Below, piece by piece: positions 12,280-22,809 of a DNA stretch of 64,000 nt. Source of the DNA: Heterotrichella gracilis. Taxonomy: Eukaryota > Sar > Xanthophyceae > Tribonematales > Xanthonemataceae. Numbering within the stretch: position 1 is the stretch's first letter; each line of letters starts with the position of its first letter. Location: positions 45,734 through 109,733 of the forward strand of contig JAULBX010009438.1 of the NCBI GenBank assembly GCA_032358255.1. Reading direction: 5' to 3'. Below the pieces are notes generated by a model. That model did no database searches. It had not been told where the DNA came from and saw only the letters and a program-made list of their open reading frames with translations. The position numbers and the translations under genes were made by a program.

Positions 12280-12419
12280 GTGTGAAATCTGATTGGCACA
12301 ATAGGTTGGTTGATTGATTATGTGCCTGGCCAGATTGATTCATCGATTGCAATTGATAAATCAATCTGGCCAGCCAGCAAACCAATCAACCAACCAAATG
12401 TCCCAATCAGATTTGACAC
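12280..12419. repeat. Long inverted repeat (hairpin of two ~61-base arms)
   Basis: The left arm (12280-12340) starts GTGTGAAATCTGATTGG and ends CTGGCCAGATTGATT. The right arm (12358-12419) is its reverse complement with roughly 85% identity by eye. The loop is about 17 bases. It could be a foldback element or the stem of a small-RNA precursor. Confidence 0.8.
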
Positions 12420-12766
12420 AGCTGCAGCTGACTGTTGGACCCTGGATCAGCCAACCCTCTCGACAAGCTACCATTGGAGCGCGTCCCACAAATGCGCTAT
12501 GCTGCACAGCCCAGCTGGCCAGCCCAAACCATTTACCAGGGGTCTACCAAGGGGGATGGGGTCCCTGAAGTGCAACCTGAGGATGTCACCGTCTACTTCC
12601 AGCACGATGTGCATCCCAACATGTGCCCTGCCCGCCACAAGCGCTGCACCGGCTGTGCCCACGCCCTGCCTGAACCCTGGCAGCTCAACACTTTTGCAAG
12701 GGTGCCCATCACAGCAACCAAAAACCACACGACCCTGCATCCACCACGGAATCCAGCGGACGAGAC

Positions 12767-15555
12767 TCAGGCGTGCTGCGGCACCTTGCTGCTGCTGGAG
12801 TTTTGCGCTGCAGGGCCCTGTTTGGCAGCTGTCTTTCTGCCGGGTCCCAGTTGGGAGGCCAATGCGAGGTAGCAGTTGTAATCGTGCTCAGCCTTGCTGA
12901 CGTTGGGGCTGGGGGCTGCCAGAGGCTGCTGGTCAGCTGTCTCCTCCATGTCTGCGATCATGTTTTCTGCCACCTGGCAGTAGTAGTCGAGGAACTCCTG
13001 TGTGCGCTTGAGAACAGCTTTTTTGGGGGTGCGTTCTGCTGCCATTTTCACTGCCATACGGTGGTAGGCCTTCTCCCTGCAGAACAAACAACCTTGTAAG
13101 CGCACCACTCCAGCTCCGGCAACCCGTGCTGGGTCATGATATGCTTCATGCAAGAGGCTGCCACAGCCACAACCTATGAAAAAGGAATAAATAGTGAGTA
13201 CCCGCTGCGACTTGTACAAACCATCAGGCAAACACGCTAGAACAGGGGCAGCATCCCTGCAGCGGAGGTGTCAGAGCAATGCGCGCCCATATGCAGAACC
13301 ACCTGGTTTGCAAGAACCAGTAATCCCAGGATATAGCCCTAACAAAAAACTAGGAAAAAGCCCAGTGGCCCACCTACCCTCCACAGTCCACAACCGAGAA
13401 CCCACGCAGACCTATCCAAACATAACAGAACAGGGCGAACAGCGTACATCAGCTTGCCTCTAATCCAGCTCAGACAGCTCAGACGTTCACCAACTGTGGC
13501 CCCACGCACACCAACTTGCCTTTGCTGGATGAGTTCTTCAGAGTACAACCCGCTGGTGCGGAACATTCCCACTCGCAGCTCGCTGGGCATTTCAACCGTC
13601 GCCCTCAGCCGCTCGACGGCGCACTTGTTGAACATCTCGTGCGTCGCAACCATGGAGTGGGTGACGGAGTACAGGAGGACCGCGGTGGGGCGGGGACTTC
13701 GCGACAGAGCGCTTGGCAGCAGCAGAGCGTTTGGCACCAGCAGCTCCCTTCTTGGCGCACACCCTGCAAGCAAGCAGACGCTGCCACTAAGCAGGTGCGA
13801 GACCCACGCCAGGAAAACAAGGTAAAGCTCTTTCAAACCCTCGGGACACTTCCGACACCGCAGCCAAGCAGTAGGAACGTTGGTGCACCGCATGCATGCA
13901 AGTTGGAGTCTGGCGCATATGCATACCATGGGTGGTTGTCAGGTACGAAAGGGCTGTGGTTGAACCGCAGCAGCACAAGTACACCCCCTTGCGTCAAGTG
14001 TGCCACGTACACTGAGCTGCTCGCCACCCTTGGGCTCGAGCTTGTTGCAGGCAGGGGTGTGAGGATCGCCATGGTTGGGCAGTCCTCGTCACCAGCGCTA
14101 GGCAAACGAACAAGCTGCGTGAAGCAAGCTGCGTATAACCCAGCACCTCAATAGGCACAGGAGTGCAATTTACCAGGTACAGCCTTCAGCCAACCACCGT
14201 GCTCACAACCAGATGGCTGTTCAGACAGCTCACAAAACGTTACTGGCTCGCCGTTGAGAACAGTGCAGGTAACCCGACGGTTCGCTCAGACCTCTAGGAC
14301 TTACAAGATATGACACAAAAGCCAGTAGGTATCGCCACTTTACAAGGACTGACCGCTGTGCTGCTGTTGGGAATGGGTGTAATACGCATGCATGCATGCA
14401 TGCATCTGCCCAGCACCACCAGAAGCACGTTCCTGAAGTATACGGTGTATGGATACACAACAGCCCTGAAGAGACACCAGTACTCCCGTGACGCATTGCC
14501 TTAACGACGGAGGAGGTAGGAGTTAGGTGGGAGACGCAACCACAACTATGCTGCAAGTGGGTTTTCTGGGACGTAGGTACCTTTCTTGTGTCCCCATATG
14601 CTTGGGAATTTTCTGAGAAGCAAAGGGCTTTTAGTTTATATTTGACACGGTCTGGTGTTACAATAAAGGGTTGTGCAAGCAGTAGAGGGTTTTGAGGCGG
14701 ATGCAAGAAGCAAAATGCCACCCCGCACAATGGCACACCATGAGCCAGGGATGAAACACAAAGACAAGCCAGGCAGCAACCCGTGGAACACGGCGTAGGT
14801 AACAAGTGCTGAGCACCCTAAATGTTTACCCGTTTTCCAGAAGATTGTCCAAACTGTACAGTGCTATCGTGCAGATGCTGGAACCAACACACACCTGAAA
14901 ACATGGCCTGCCGCAGAATTTCTGGAAAACGGGTACATGAATTGCACCGCTGCTTGTCCAACTGTGTCCAGCGCTGCAATCATGTACCGGTTTTCCAGAA
15001 CGCTAGCGTGTTGTGTGAAAGGTGGTGGTCCTGCCGCACATTAAACGACTTGTATGCAGCATCATAACCTCCCAGACGTGTAGTGATGAGTACCCGCTGC
15101 GACTTGAACACACCATCAGGCAAACACGCTGGGACAGGTGCAGCATCCCTGCAGACCCCAACGGAGGTGTCAGGGCAATGCGCGCCCATATGCAGGCCAA
15201 ATTGGTTTGCAAGAAAGAAGGCCGATCCCAGCTAAATGCCCGATAAGGGTTTGCAAAAACAACTAGGAAAAAGCCCAGTGAACCACCTACCCTCCCCATT
15301 CCACAATCAAGAACCCACGCAGTCCTATTCACAGATAACAGACCAGGCGAACAGAGTATATTAGTTTGCTCAGTATGCGCAGCTCATCCAGCTCAGGCGT
15401 CCAGCAATTGTGGCCCCACACACCAACTCACCTCGCCTGAACGCCTTCTTTAGAGTACATCCCGCTGGCGCAGTGCATTCCCACTCGCAGCTCGCTGGGC
15501 ATTTCAACCGTCGCCCTCAGCCGCTCGACGTCGCACTCGTCGTAGCTGTCGCAAC
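12767..15555 (-). CDS. Unknown protein, last two supported exons (5' part unresolved)
   Basis: Exons 15432-15555 and 12767-13076 join in phase with a GTGAGT donor and CTGCAG acceptor, giving about 144 residues up to TGA at 12767-12769. The first contains VERLRATVEMPSELRVGM. The second starts REKAYHRMAVKMAAERTPKK, continues with a helical stretch containing EFLDYYCQVAENM, and ends in a low-complexity Ser/Ala/Gln tail. Upstream coding is likely (for example near 15985-16085 on this strand), but phases did not join cleanly, so it is left out. I do not recognise the family. A second copy of the penultimate exon lies inside the intron and is decayed. Confidence 0.55.
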
Positions 15556-16005
15556 CTGCGAGAGGGTGATGGGGTAGAGAAGGGCTATGATGGGACTGGA
15601 ACCCCTTGACAGAGCGCTTGGCACCAGCAGCACCCTCCCTGGCGCACAACCTGCAAGCAAGCAGACGAAGCCACTAAGCAGGTGCAAGACCAATGCCAGC
15701 GGTTGGCAGTGCGCAGCAGCCTCTATTCCCAGCAGCGTATGAACCCCCAAAACTTAATTGTAAACCCTTTCAAAACCTTTCAAAACCTCGGGACACTTCC
15801 GAAACCGCAGCCAAGTAGCCAAAGCGTTGCTGCACCACAGCGCAAGCAAGTTGGAGCCTGGCGCATACTGCACCTCATGGGCTTGTGGTTCACCCGACTC
15901 TTTGTATCACCGTATTGTGATACCGCAGCAGCATTAGCAAACCACCAGTTGGTGACCACCTTGCATCAAGTGTGCCACGTACCCTGAGCCGCTCGCCACC
16001 CTTGA
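13197..16005. repeat. Diverged tandem duplication, units about 1.9 kb apart
   Basis: The block starting at 13197 (GAGTACCCGCTGCGACTTG) recurs from 15088 with the same order of landmarks: GCAAACACGCT, CGCGCCCATATGCAG, an exon copy, then a CTCGCCACCCTTG segment at about 14017 and 15990. The units are diverged and carry different insertions. Confidence 0.75.
13520..13650 (-). pseudogene. Decayed duplicate of the 15432-15555 exon
   Basis: This stretch matches the intact exon over most of its length, including VERLRATVEMPSELRVGM. Three lesions are seen: the acceptor CAG is ATG here, a 7-base insertion near the 5' end shifts the frame, and the donor GTGAGTTGG is GCAAGTTGG. The GC donor alone could still work, but the lost acceptor makes normal inclusion unlikely. 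Confidence 0.7.
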
Positions 16006-16329
16006 AATCAACAACCTTGGTGCAAGCAGAGATGCGAGGAACGGCGTGAGTGGCGACACTTGCCACCAGGCGCAGCTGTACCTGCAGTGGCATTGGGTGG
16101 GTGGGATAACTGGGTGCACCACTGGGGTGGTGGGGTGTGGAGGTTTGTGTGATACTGTGCTGGTGTGTTATGGTTTCACTGAGGTGGAGTGGAGTGGAGT
16201 GTAACTCCTGTGAGTGGGACGTTATCCAGTCGCAGGCGTTGGGGTTTGACATACGGATGCGTGCATGCATATGACGGATGCATGCGTAAGTTGCACAGCA
16301 TGCTTCGCACACCTGAAGGGACAAAAGTG

Positions 16330-17629
16330 CTTACTTGACGTATTTTCTTAGGCCACGGATTGTGTATGTAGTCCTTGTGCGGCCAATCACTGTCTATCGC
16401 TCGAGCAATCTCAGAAACGGCTGTCATGGGTTATTGGGAATGGCCCCCGGAATGGCCCCTCAGAAGCCCCAACGGGCGGAACGTTGCAAACGTACAGCCG
16501 TGTTCCTTATCCACTGAAGTTGAACTGTATTAGTTGTCCAGTTTATGGAAAATACAGTTCGCTGCATTGTTGCAATAGAGTGTCCACCGGCCTGTCTCCC
16601 GGGAAGGCTCTTCAAGACCCCACACCCTAACTTAGGGTTAACCTGGCAGGTTAACCCAATGCCCCGGGTGGACGGCAAGATCTTGGCAATGAAAAGCTGA
16701 CTGTGGTGGATTGCAAACGGATGACCAGGGCTGGAGCATAGGCTGGTAACTTGCTTACACTTAATTCTCGGAGGTATGCCTGGCAGCTGAACCAACGTGT
16801 CACACAAGTATAAATTGTCTTCTCAAAACACAATGCACTCCCGTTGGCCACAATTGGACTTGTAAAACTTGATGTACAGCACACCCACTGGTGACGCTGG
16901 AGAGCATATGACTTTCAAGCACTGTGGTGGTTCCAGCACCGTGTGTATCATCTGAATAGTCCCTGGTATACACCCAGTATAAAACTCCAACTCTGGACAG
17001 TGGGGTAGTGCAGGCAGCCAGTGCGCACCCTAAACCCTATACTCTTTATGACATACGCTTTGCGGCTCCCAATGGCTGGGCCTAGGTGCAGAACCGACTC
17101 AGGCGCCCACTGTGCACTGTGGTTGTGCCCTCCGTGGCCCCAAACCCCTTTCAATCGCTGTTCTATCAACCCCAGCTTAGTGATCGCTCTAGGAACTGCT
17201 CGCCAAGCTCCTCCCACTGCTCTCAAATATTGTACAACCCCATCAAATGCGGTCTGCACTTGATGGTACAAACCCCAGCTGGCGCGTGTCCTGCAGCAGC
17301 GCCTCGGTGAAGAAACCCCCAGAGATTGCCCCCCCACAGAATGACGCTCTTTTGGGAGCACGAGGTGGCGCCTGCGCTCTGCAGCACCTACTCCCCTTCC
17401 CCTGTCACTAACCCCTTGACGGTCATGTCACAATTGCGCGCCCGATGTATGGCTGCAGCCTCAGCTGGCGCGTGTCCTGCAGCAGCGTCTTGATGAAGAA
17501 GCCCGTCTCCTCGGGGTTTGCCACCTAGCAGTAGCTCCACATACGCGTGTGCGCTCTGCAGCACCTGCAGCTCCCCTCATCCAGCCACCACTTTGGCCTG
17601 GTGATCACAGTCCAACCCAGCCGCCCCCC
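16330..17629. other. Non-coding stretch downstream of ISN1
   Basis: It holds the ISN1 3' flank with two degenerate copies of the ISN1 last exon (17278-17345 and 17443-17530). No separate gene is supported. Confidence 0.45.
17278..17530 (-). repeat. Two copies of the ISN1 last exon beyond its stop codon
   Basis: The segment CTGGCGCGTGTCCTGCAGCA of the real exon (about 17656) recurs at about 17278 and 17464. The nearer copy also includes the GATGTATGGCTGCAGCC that overlaps the ISN1 stop region. The copies are not needed for the protein. Confidence 0.8.
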
Positions 17630-20600
17630 TCACTCGATGTATGGCTGCAGCCGTAGCTGGCGCGTGTCCTGCAGCAGCGTCTTGATGAAGAAGCCGGTCT
17701 CCTCGGGGTTCGCCACCCACAGGATGGAGCAGCAGTCGCGCGTGGCCTTGTCGTTGCCGCTCACGGTGAAGCGGTCGCCCACGTGCATCACCTGTAGGGA
17801 GTTTTGGGGGTGAGTGTGTGGGCGTACTGACTGAGCCGCCGTGTGGTGTCTTGGTCGCACAAAAGAGCATGAGCTGCAGCGAGCGCTGTGCATCAAGACT
17901 GGTGTGTCAGCCAAGTTCCCTGTCCTCGTAGCATTTGTTGCCCCGAATTCCGCGCCTCCACCCAACCCGACCCTGCGCCTCCCACAGCCCCAGCCCCGCG
18001 CCCTCAACTTTGCCCACAACCCCAGGAACGCCACCTCATTTCCCATGAACCCCTAAGACCAAACCCAAAACCCTACTCCTTGCCTGCACCTCCCTTCCCC
18101 AGAACCCCAGGAAGGCCATACGTGCCTCCAACCCAATGCTCTTGTTGCCCACGTCCACAAAACCATCACCTCCCACCGCCCACACCCTACCCCCGCACTT
18201 CGTTTAGCCAAACCCTAAAACCTAACCGTTGCACACGTTCCTCCTTCCCCCTGAACCCCAGGAACGCCATGAGCGCCTCCAACCCAATGCCCTTGCTAAA
18301 CCCTAAGACCAAACCCTAAACCCTACGCCTTGCGCGCACCTCCTTCCCCCTGAACCCCAGGAACGCCATGAGCGCCTCCAGGCCGATGCTCTTGTTGCCC
18401 ACATCCACAAACACGTCGTTGCCGCCGTTGAAGGCGCAGTAGGGCATGGCGGCGTCCACCAGCTGCAGCTGCGCCGTGATGGCAATCTCCTCAAGCACCT
18501 CGTACACGGTGGAGACGGTGGGGATGACGCCCACCGCCCGCTCCTTGCGCAGCAGCTGCAAAGGGTTTCAGGACGCTCCATCAGGTTGATTATGTACAAT
18601 CAAAATTCTGCTACAGCTATTATCACTGTTAATCCATTTATTTATTAGGGATATACATCTGGAGATATATTTTGCCTTCCACCCACCCACCACCCACCCA
18701 CATACCCACAAACACCCCCCCACCCACCTGCACAGGCACCCGCAGCACGTTTGCCGCACCCAGCGGCAGCGACTGCGCCACATCCAGCAACAATTGTACA
18801 TGACCATCCAGCCACGAGCGCATGAGGGCACCCTGCCCTCCACCTGTTACCCATATATACATACTACCACCCTTTCCATCCTCCACCTCAACCCCTCCAC
18901 CCACCTGCACCGGCACCCGCAGCCTGTTAGCCGCATCCAGCAGCAGCGACTGCGCCTCATCCAGCAGTGCCTGTATGTGCTCGTCCTTCCATGAGCGCAT
19001 GAGGGGGCTCTTCCACTCATCGTCGGGCACAAACTCCAGGCTGCACTCGGGCCACGTGGCGCGCAGCAGGTAGTTGCACTCGCCGCCCATCACGTGGAAC
19101 CTGGGCAAGGGTTAGAGTTTAAGGTTAAGAGTCTAGGATTTGCCCACACGTCATGCGGAGCAGGTAGTTGCACTATCCCCCCACCGTCGCGTTGAAACTG
19201 GGCAAGGGTCAAATTTAGGGTTCGAGGTAAGGGTTTAGGGTTTGCCTGCAATAAGGCAGCTTGCAAACGCAGCATTCCTTCTGTTGTAGCAAGTTACTGG
19301 ATTTTGTACTTTATGCCTGACTAACTCCCAAATCCCTATCCTCAAGAACACCCCACATGACACACGAGCATGGCACGCGCGCATGGGTGATGCTGGGACC
19401 TATAAAACCCCAAACCCTAAAACCTACACATCCACCCATGCGCCCCACCTGTCGATGATGTGCTTGGGAAGGCGCAGGTCCCTGAAGGCAGCCAGCAGGC
19501 CCTGGAACCGCGCCTCAACCCCCCCGCCTCGCCTGGGTACCCCGCCGCGGTCACAACCCTTAAACCCCAAACCCTAGCGAATGCTACCACATGCGGCAGC
19601 CAAACCCTTAACCCCATCGACATGTCGCACCTGTCTGTGATGTGCTTTGGCAGGCGCAGGTCCCTGAAGGCAGCCAGCAGGCCCCGGAACCGCGCCTCAA
19701 ACCGGCTCGCCTCCCCCGGGTACCCCGCCGCGGTCACGATCGCCACATGCACGTTGCTGCGCATGAGGCTCACAATGTGCTGGATCATCTCCGAGTCCTG
19801 CTCGATGTGCGCGCCATCGGCGTACAGGGTGCCGTCGGCGTCGAAGGTGACGAGCTTGAGGTGGCGGGCGCTGGCGTGCAGCTGCGCCAGGTTGAGGATG
19901 TGGCGCATCTCGGCAAAGTTGGGGGGCACGTAATTGCGCCGCGACAGCGCAAAGAACTCGTCGTACTCCTGCAAAGGGTTTCACAAGTCTATTCAATAAT
20001 TTTTCTGATTATTAGATGAAAGGGATTGTGGATGCAACCGGCCGTCATGCATTCCAGCCGTACAGCCCGCTCAGTCAAGGATAATGAGGTTGTGATAAGA
20101 GAGGGCCAGGTTGAGGATATGGCGCATCTCGGCGAAGTTGGGGGGCACGTAGTTTTGCCGGGGCAGCGCGAAGGATTCGCTGTACTCCTGGGAGGGGTTT
20201 CACGAGGGTTTGGTTGGGTACGCCCTTGACTACGGTGCAGGATTGTGGATGCATTGCAATGAAGCTGATGATCATATGGACAGGTACGAATATGCATGCG
20301 TAATGCTGAACGTAAGTGCAATCTGGCTTCCAATCAGCAGCACAGTCAGCACTAGTGAACGCATTCCAGCACACAGCCAGATTCGCAGGCAGAATTACAC
20401 ATGGGATGCGCCACATGGCTCTGCCTGGCAATGGTCATACCTGGAATGCGTCCACCAGCTTGAGTGGCGTGAAGAAGGACCCTAGGTTAGGGACCAGGCG
20501 GGACAGGCGGCTGCGCCTCGGGTCCCTCCTGTGCTCGTTGATCCACTTTTCCACCTTCTGCATCACTTCAAGCGAAGTGTGCGTGTGGTGCATCTGGACA

Positions 20601-21247
20601 AAAGAGGAAAGCTTCAGATGAACTGTTCAACAAACTATTGATTTTCCGCGTTTGATTCATTTCTATTTCTATTTTTTTGCCGTTTACTGTGCGACGCTTT
20701 ACAGATTGCCCAAGAAGACGCCAGGGGCCCCCATCCAGATTTCAGCCATATGAAACTCTGATGTTCCCAAACGCACCTGGAGCATAAACTCAATGAACTG
20801 GTCCTGTTCCTTCAAGTGGCCCTTGCGCCTCAGCACCGCGGCATCCGAGGCGGAGCGCGCTCGGCCAAACAGCTGGGGCTCGCTGGTGTTGAGCAGCTCA
20901 TCCCAGTAGTGGGTGTTGTTGCGGCGGGGGAGTAGGGGGTTGGGTAGGCGCGGGGCGGAGAGCGTGGTGGTGGTGGGGGTGGTGGATGTGGCTGGCGCGG
21001 GGGGGTTGTAGGGGGCGGCGGGGGCGCGCGCGGTGGTTGGGAAGGTGGGGAGGGGTGGGGCGGAGGTGCTGGGGATGGGGTGGTTGGCGCCGTTGGTGTG
21101 GGGGGTGGCGCGGTGGGTGGGCTGTTCTAGGACGTGTTGGACGCGGGGCAGGGAGCGGGGGTGCGGGTGGGGCTGGGGAGTGCGGGGCTTGTTGGGGAGC
21201 GGGGTCCCCAGGTGGAAGCGGTGGGTGGGGAGGGGTGCTGACCGCAT
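17630..21247 (-). CDS. ISN1: IMP-specific 5'-nucleotidase (ISN1 family)
   Basis: Six exons in phase: 20777-21247, 20441-20593, 19631-19968, 18905-19100, 18340-18555 and 17630-17791, giving 511 residues. ISN1 enzymes dephosphorylate IMP to inosine in purine turnover. The HAD-type nucleophile motif is in VTFDADGTLYADG (Asp near residue 251). Other family blocks are RRNYVPPNFAEMRHILN, the glycine- and asparagine-rich CAFNGGNDVFVDVGN, and HVGDRFTVSGNDKATRD near the C-terminus. The first about 100 residues are Pro/Thr/Ala-rich and probably disordered; they could be a targeting or species-specific extension. A further upstream exon is possible at about 21301-21365, where a good GTGAGT donor follows an open frame. 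Almost every intron carries a copy of the neighbouring exon. Confidence 0.88.
19448..19552 (-). repeat. Copy of the ISN1 exon 3 end in the following intron
   Basis: About 105 bases from 19448 match 19630-19740, including GGCGCAGGTCCCTGAAGGCA and the Gly-Tyr-Pro-Gly-encoding end, with a short deletion and substitutions. The splice-donor region (CACCTGTC on the plus strand) is included in the copy. Confidence 0.85.
20103..20200 (-). repeat. Copy of the ISN1 exon 3 start in the preceding intron
   Basis: GCCAGGTTGAGGATATGGCG here parallels GCCAGGTTGAGGATGTGGCG at about 19890. Similarity runs through the acceptor region (ACTCCTG then GGGTTTCAC) of the real exon. Confidence 0.85.
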
Positions 21248-22809
21248 CCTGCTGGCTGTTTAGGTGTGGATATGGTTGAGGATATAGGTGTGGCTGCCTG
21301 GTATAGCACTCACTGCGTGCACACGCCTGTGCCTGTCTCTGGAAGGACAGACGGTAGGACTTCCAGTCAGACCTCCAGGAACAAAACAGGGATGGGGTTG
21401 GAGGAGGGAAGTGGGGTACAAGAAGACATTGCCTGGTGGGTTGCAAGGCCAGGGGCCTGCAGGGTGCTGTTGTGGGTGTCGAGGTGGAATATACTGCGGG
21501 TGGAGCACAACCCCGAGAGTGCAACTAGGCCCAGCCCCACAGACAAAAAGGCCACACCAGCAGGAGGATCGGGAGCAAGAAGAGGGATACACCACAACAC
21601 AGAAACCAGGACGGGACTGCGGACAACGCTAATTGGCACCCACCCCTTGTAAATCCCTTGCTTACCCAACTGGCGAGGTCAAAGCAGGTGGGCCGTGCAC
21701 TGGTACTCGTGAAAATAAGGCTCACAAAGACAGTATTATTCGGTGCACATTCATGAGGCCACACTTGCTGCCTTGGCACTTCCAGACCAGTCAGGTGGCG
21801 AGGGTGGGGTGGGTGAGCAGCATATGTATGCATGTGGCATACTGACACGGTCAGCCACACTTTCAAGGGTTTCTGAAAAATGCCAGACGTTGCCGGTGGT
21901 GGTGACGGGATGTAGAAAGACAGGAGGTTAACAGAAAGGGTTTACGTTGTTGGAGCCTGGACATACCTTTTCTCGTTTTCTTCCAGACACAGCGCGAGGT
22001 GAAGGCCGCCCGATATACGTATCGGGGGCGACGTGGAATCCCTGTGGTCTGACCCTCTCAAGAATGTGACTGAACGGGCTTAAAAAAGCTTTTCGTCGCC
22101 GCGGCTGTCTTGCCTGGCGTGGTCTGAAGTACACACCTCCTTCCGTACTTGGGCACGTTGAGCACGACACTAGCAGAAAGGACCCACCAGGTCTCTGGGC
22201 CCCTGGGCTGTCAACGCCTGTGCAGCTGTTGCGAAGCAGGAACAGGGGTGGACGCTGGGGCGGTTCTGCAACCAACAGCGAAGGTTTTGCGTTTAGAAGG
22301 CAGGGCAGAAGCAGAGGCGTGCAGAAGGGTTTTGCAGCACGTTGCCTTGCTGGCATAGAAACAGCCAGGGGTGCAAAAATGGTCCGGGGTAAATTATGTA
22401 ATCAATCCGATCACTCGCATGCCCGCGTCTGATGAGGATCCGAACGTTTTCACGGTCCAGTTTTTTGGGAACCGACGCTTGGTCAATGCATGCATATGCT
22501 TGCAGCAAAGTCCTCTTCTGAAGCAAACTCCTCCCTGCAACAGCATTCTGCGCGCAGGTGTCTTTGTATCACCAAACTGGTGTGGCTTGAGCGCGTCACG
22601 CGTGCCAGTGTAGCGGTTGGGGGAATCTGCGAACCGCTTCCGAATATCTAGGAATTGCCCCCTCGCCAAGTTTCTACTGCCCCACTCGCTGCCCCACAGC
22701 AAAACTTACCAGCCCATAGCCTCAAACCAACGAATTGAAATCCACACAGCCCTGCAACCTCCGCCCCGGGCTCTGCTCCGGCTGAGCCCCACCCTACCCC
22801 ACCCCCAAG
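21248..22809. other. Divergent intergenic region between ISN1 and CDC73
   Basis: The region must hold both promoters. An open stretch at 21301-21365 on the minus strand may be an extra 5' ISN1 exon. No other exon is supported. AT-rich and GC-rich blocks alternate. Confidence 0.4.

Larger units (their letters stand above)
10677..12766. other. Convergent intergenic region with a transposon and a hairpin
   Basis: No supported gene. It includes a partial echo of the preceding exon (10802-10860), a tetranucleotide-rich AT stretch, a TIR element at 11698-12095 and a long hairpin at 12280-12419. Confidence 0.5.

Noticed and set aside
18730-18800. Extra ISN1 exon from the in-frame DVAQSLPLGAANVLRVP-like copy
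   Set aside because: It duplicates the 18905-19000 exon end and would repeat the same peptide; family length and conserved order fit only one copy.
20898-21524. Long Pro/Thr-rich frame opposite and overlapping ISN1 exon 1
   Set aside because: It is the alternate frame of a GC-rich coding exon; only the ISN1 frame joins the next exon in phase.
21928-22356. Arg/Pro/Ser-rich frame upstream of CDC73
   Set aside because: No recognisable domain and no clear splice partners; a short plus-strand frame ending GRRGIPVV at about 22055 was also too weak to call.
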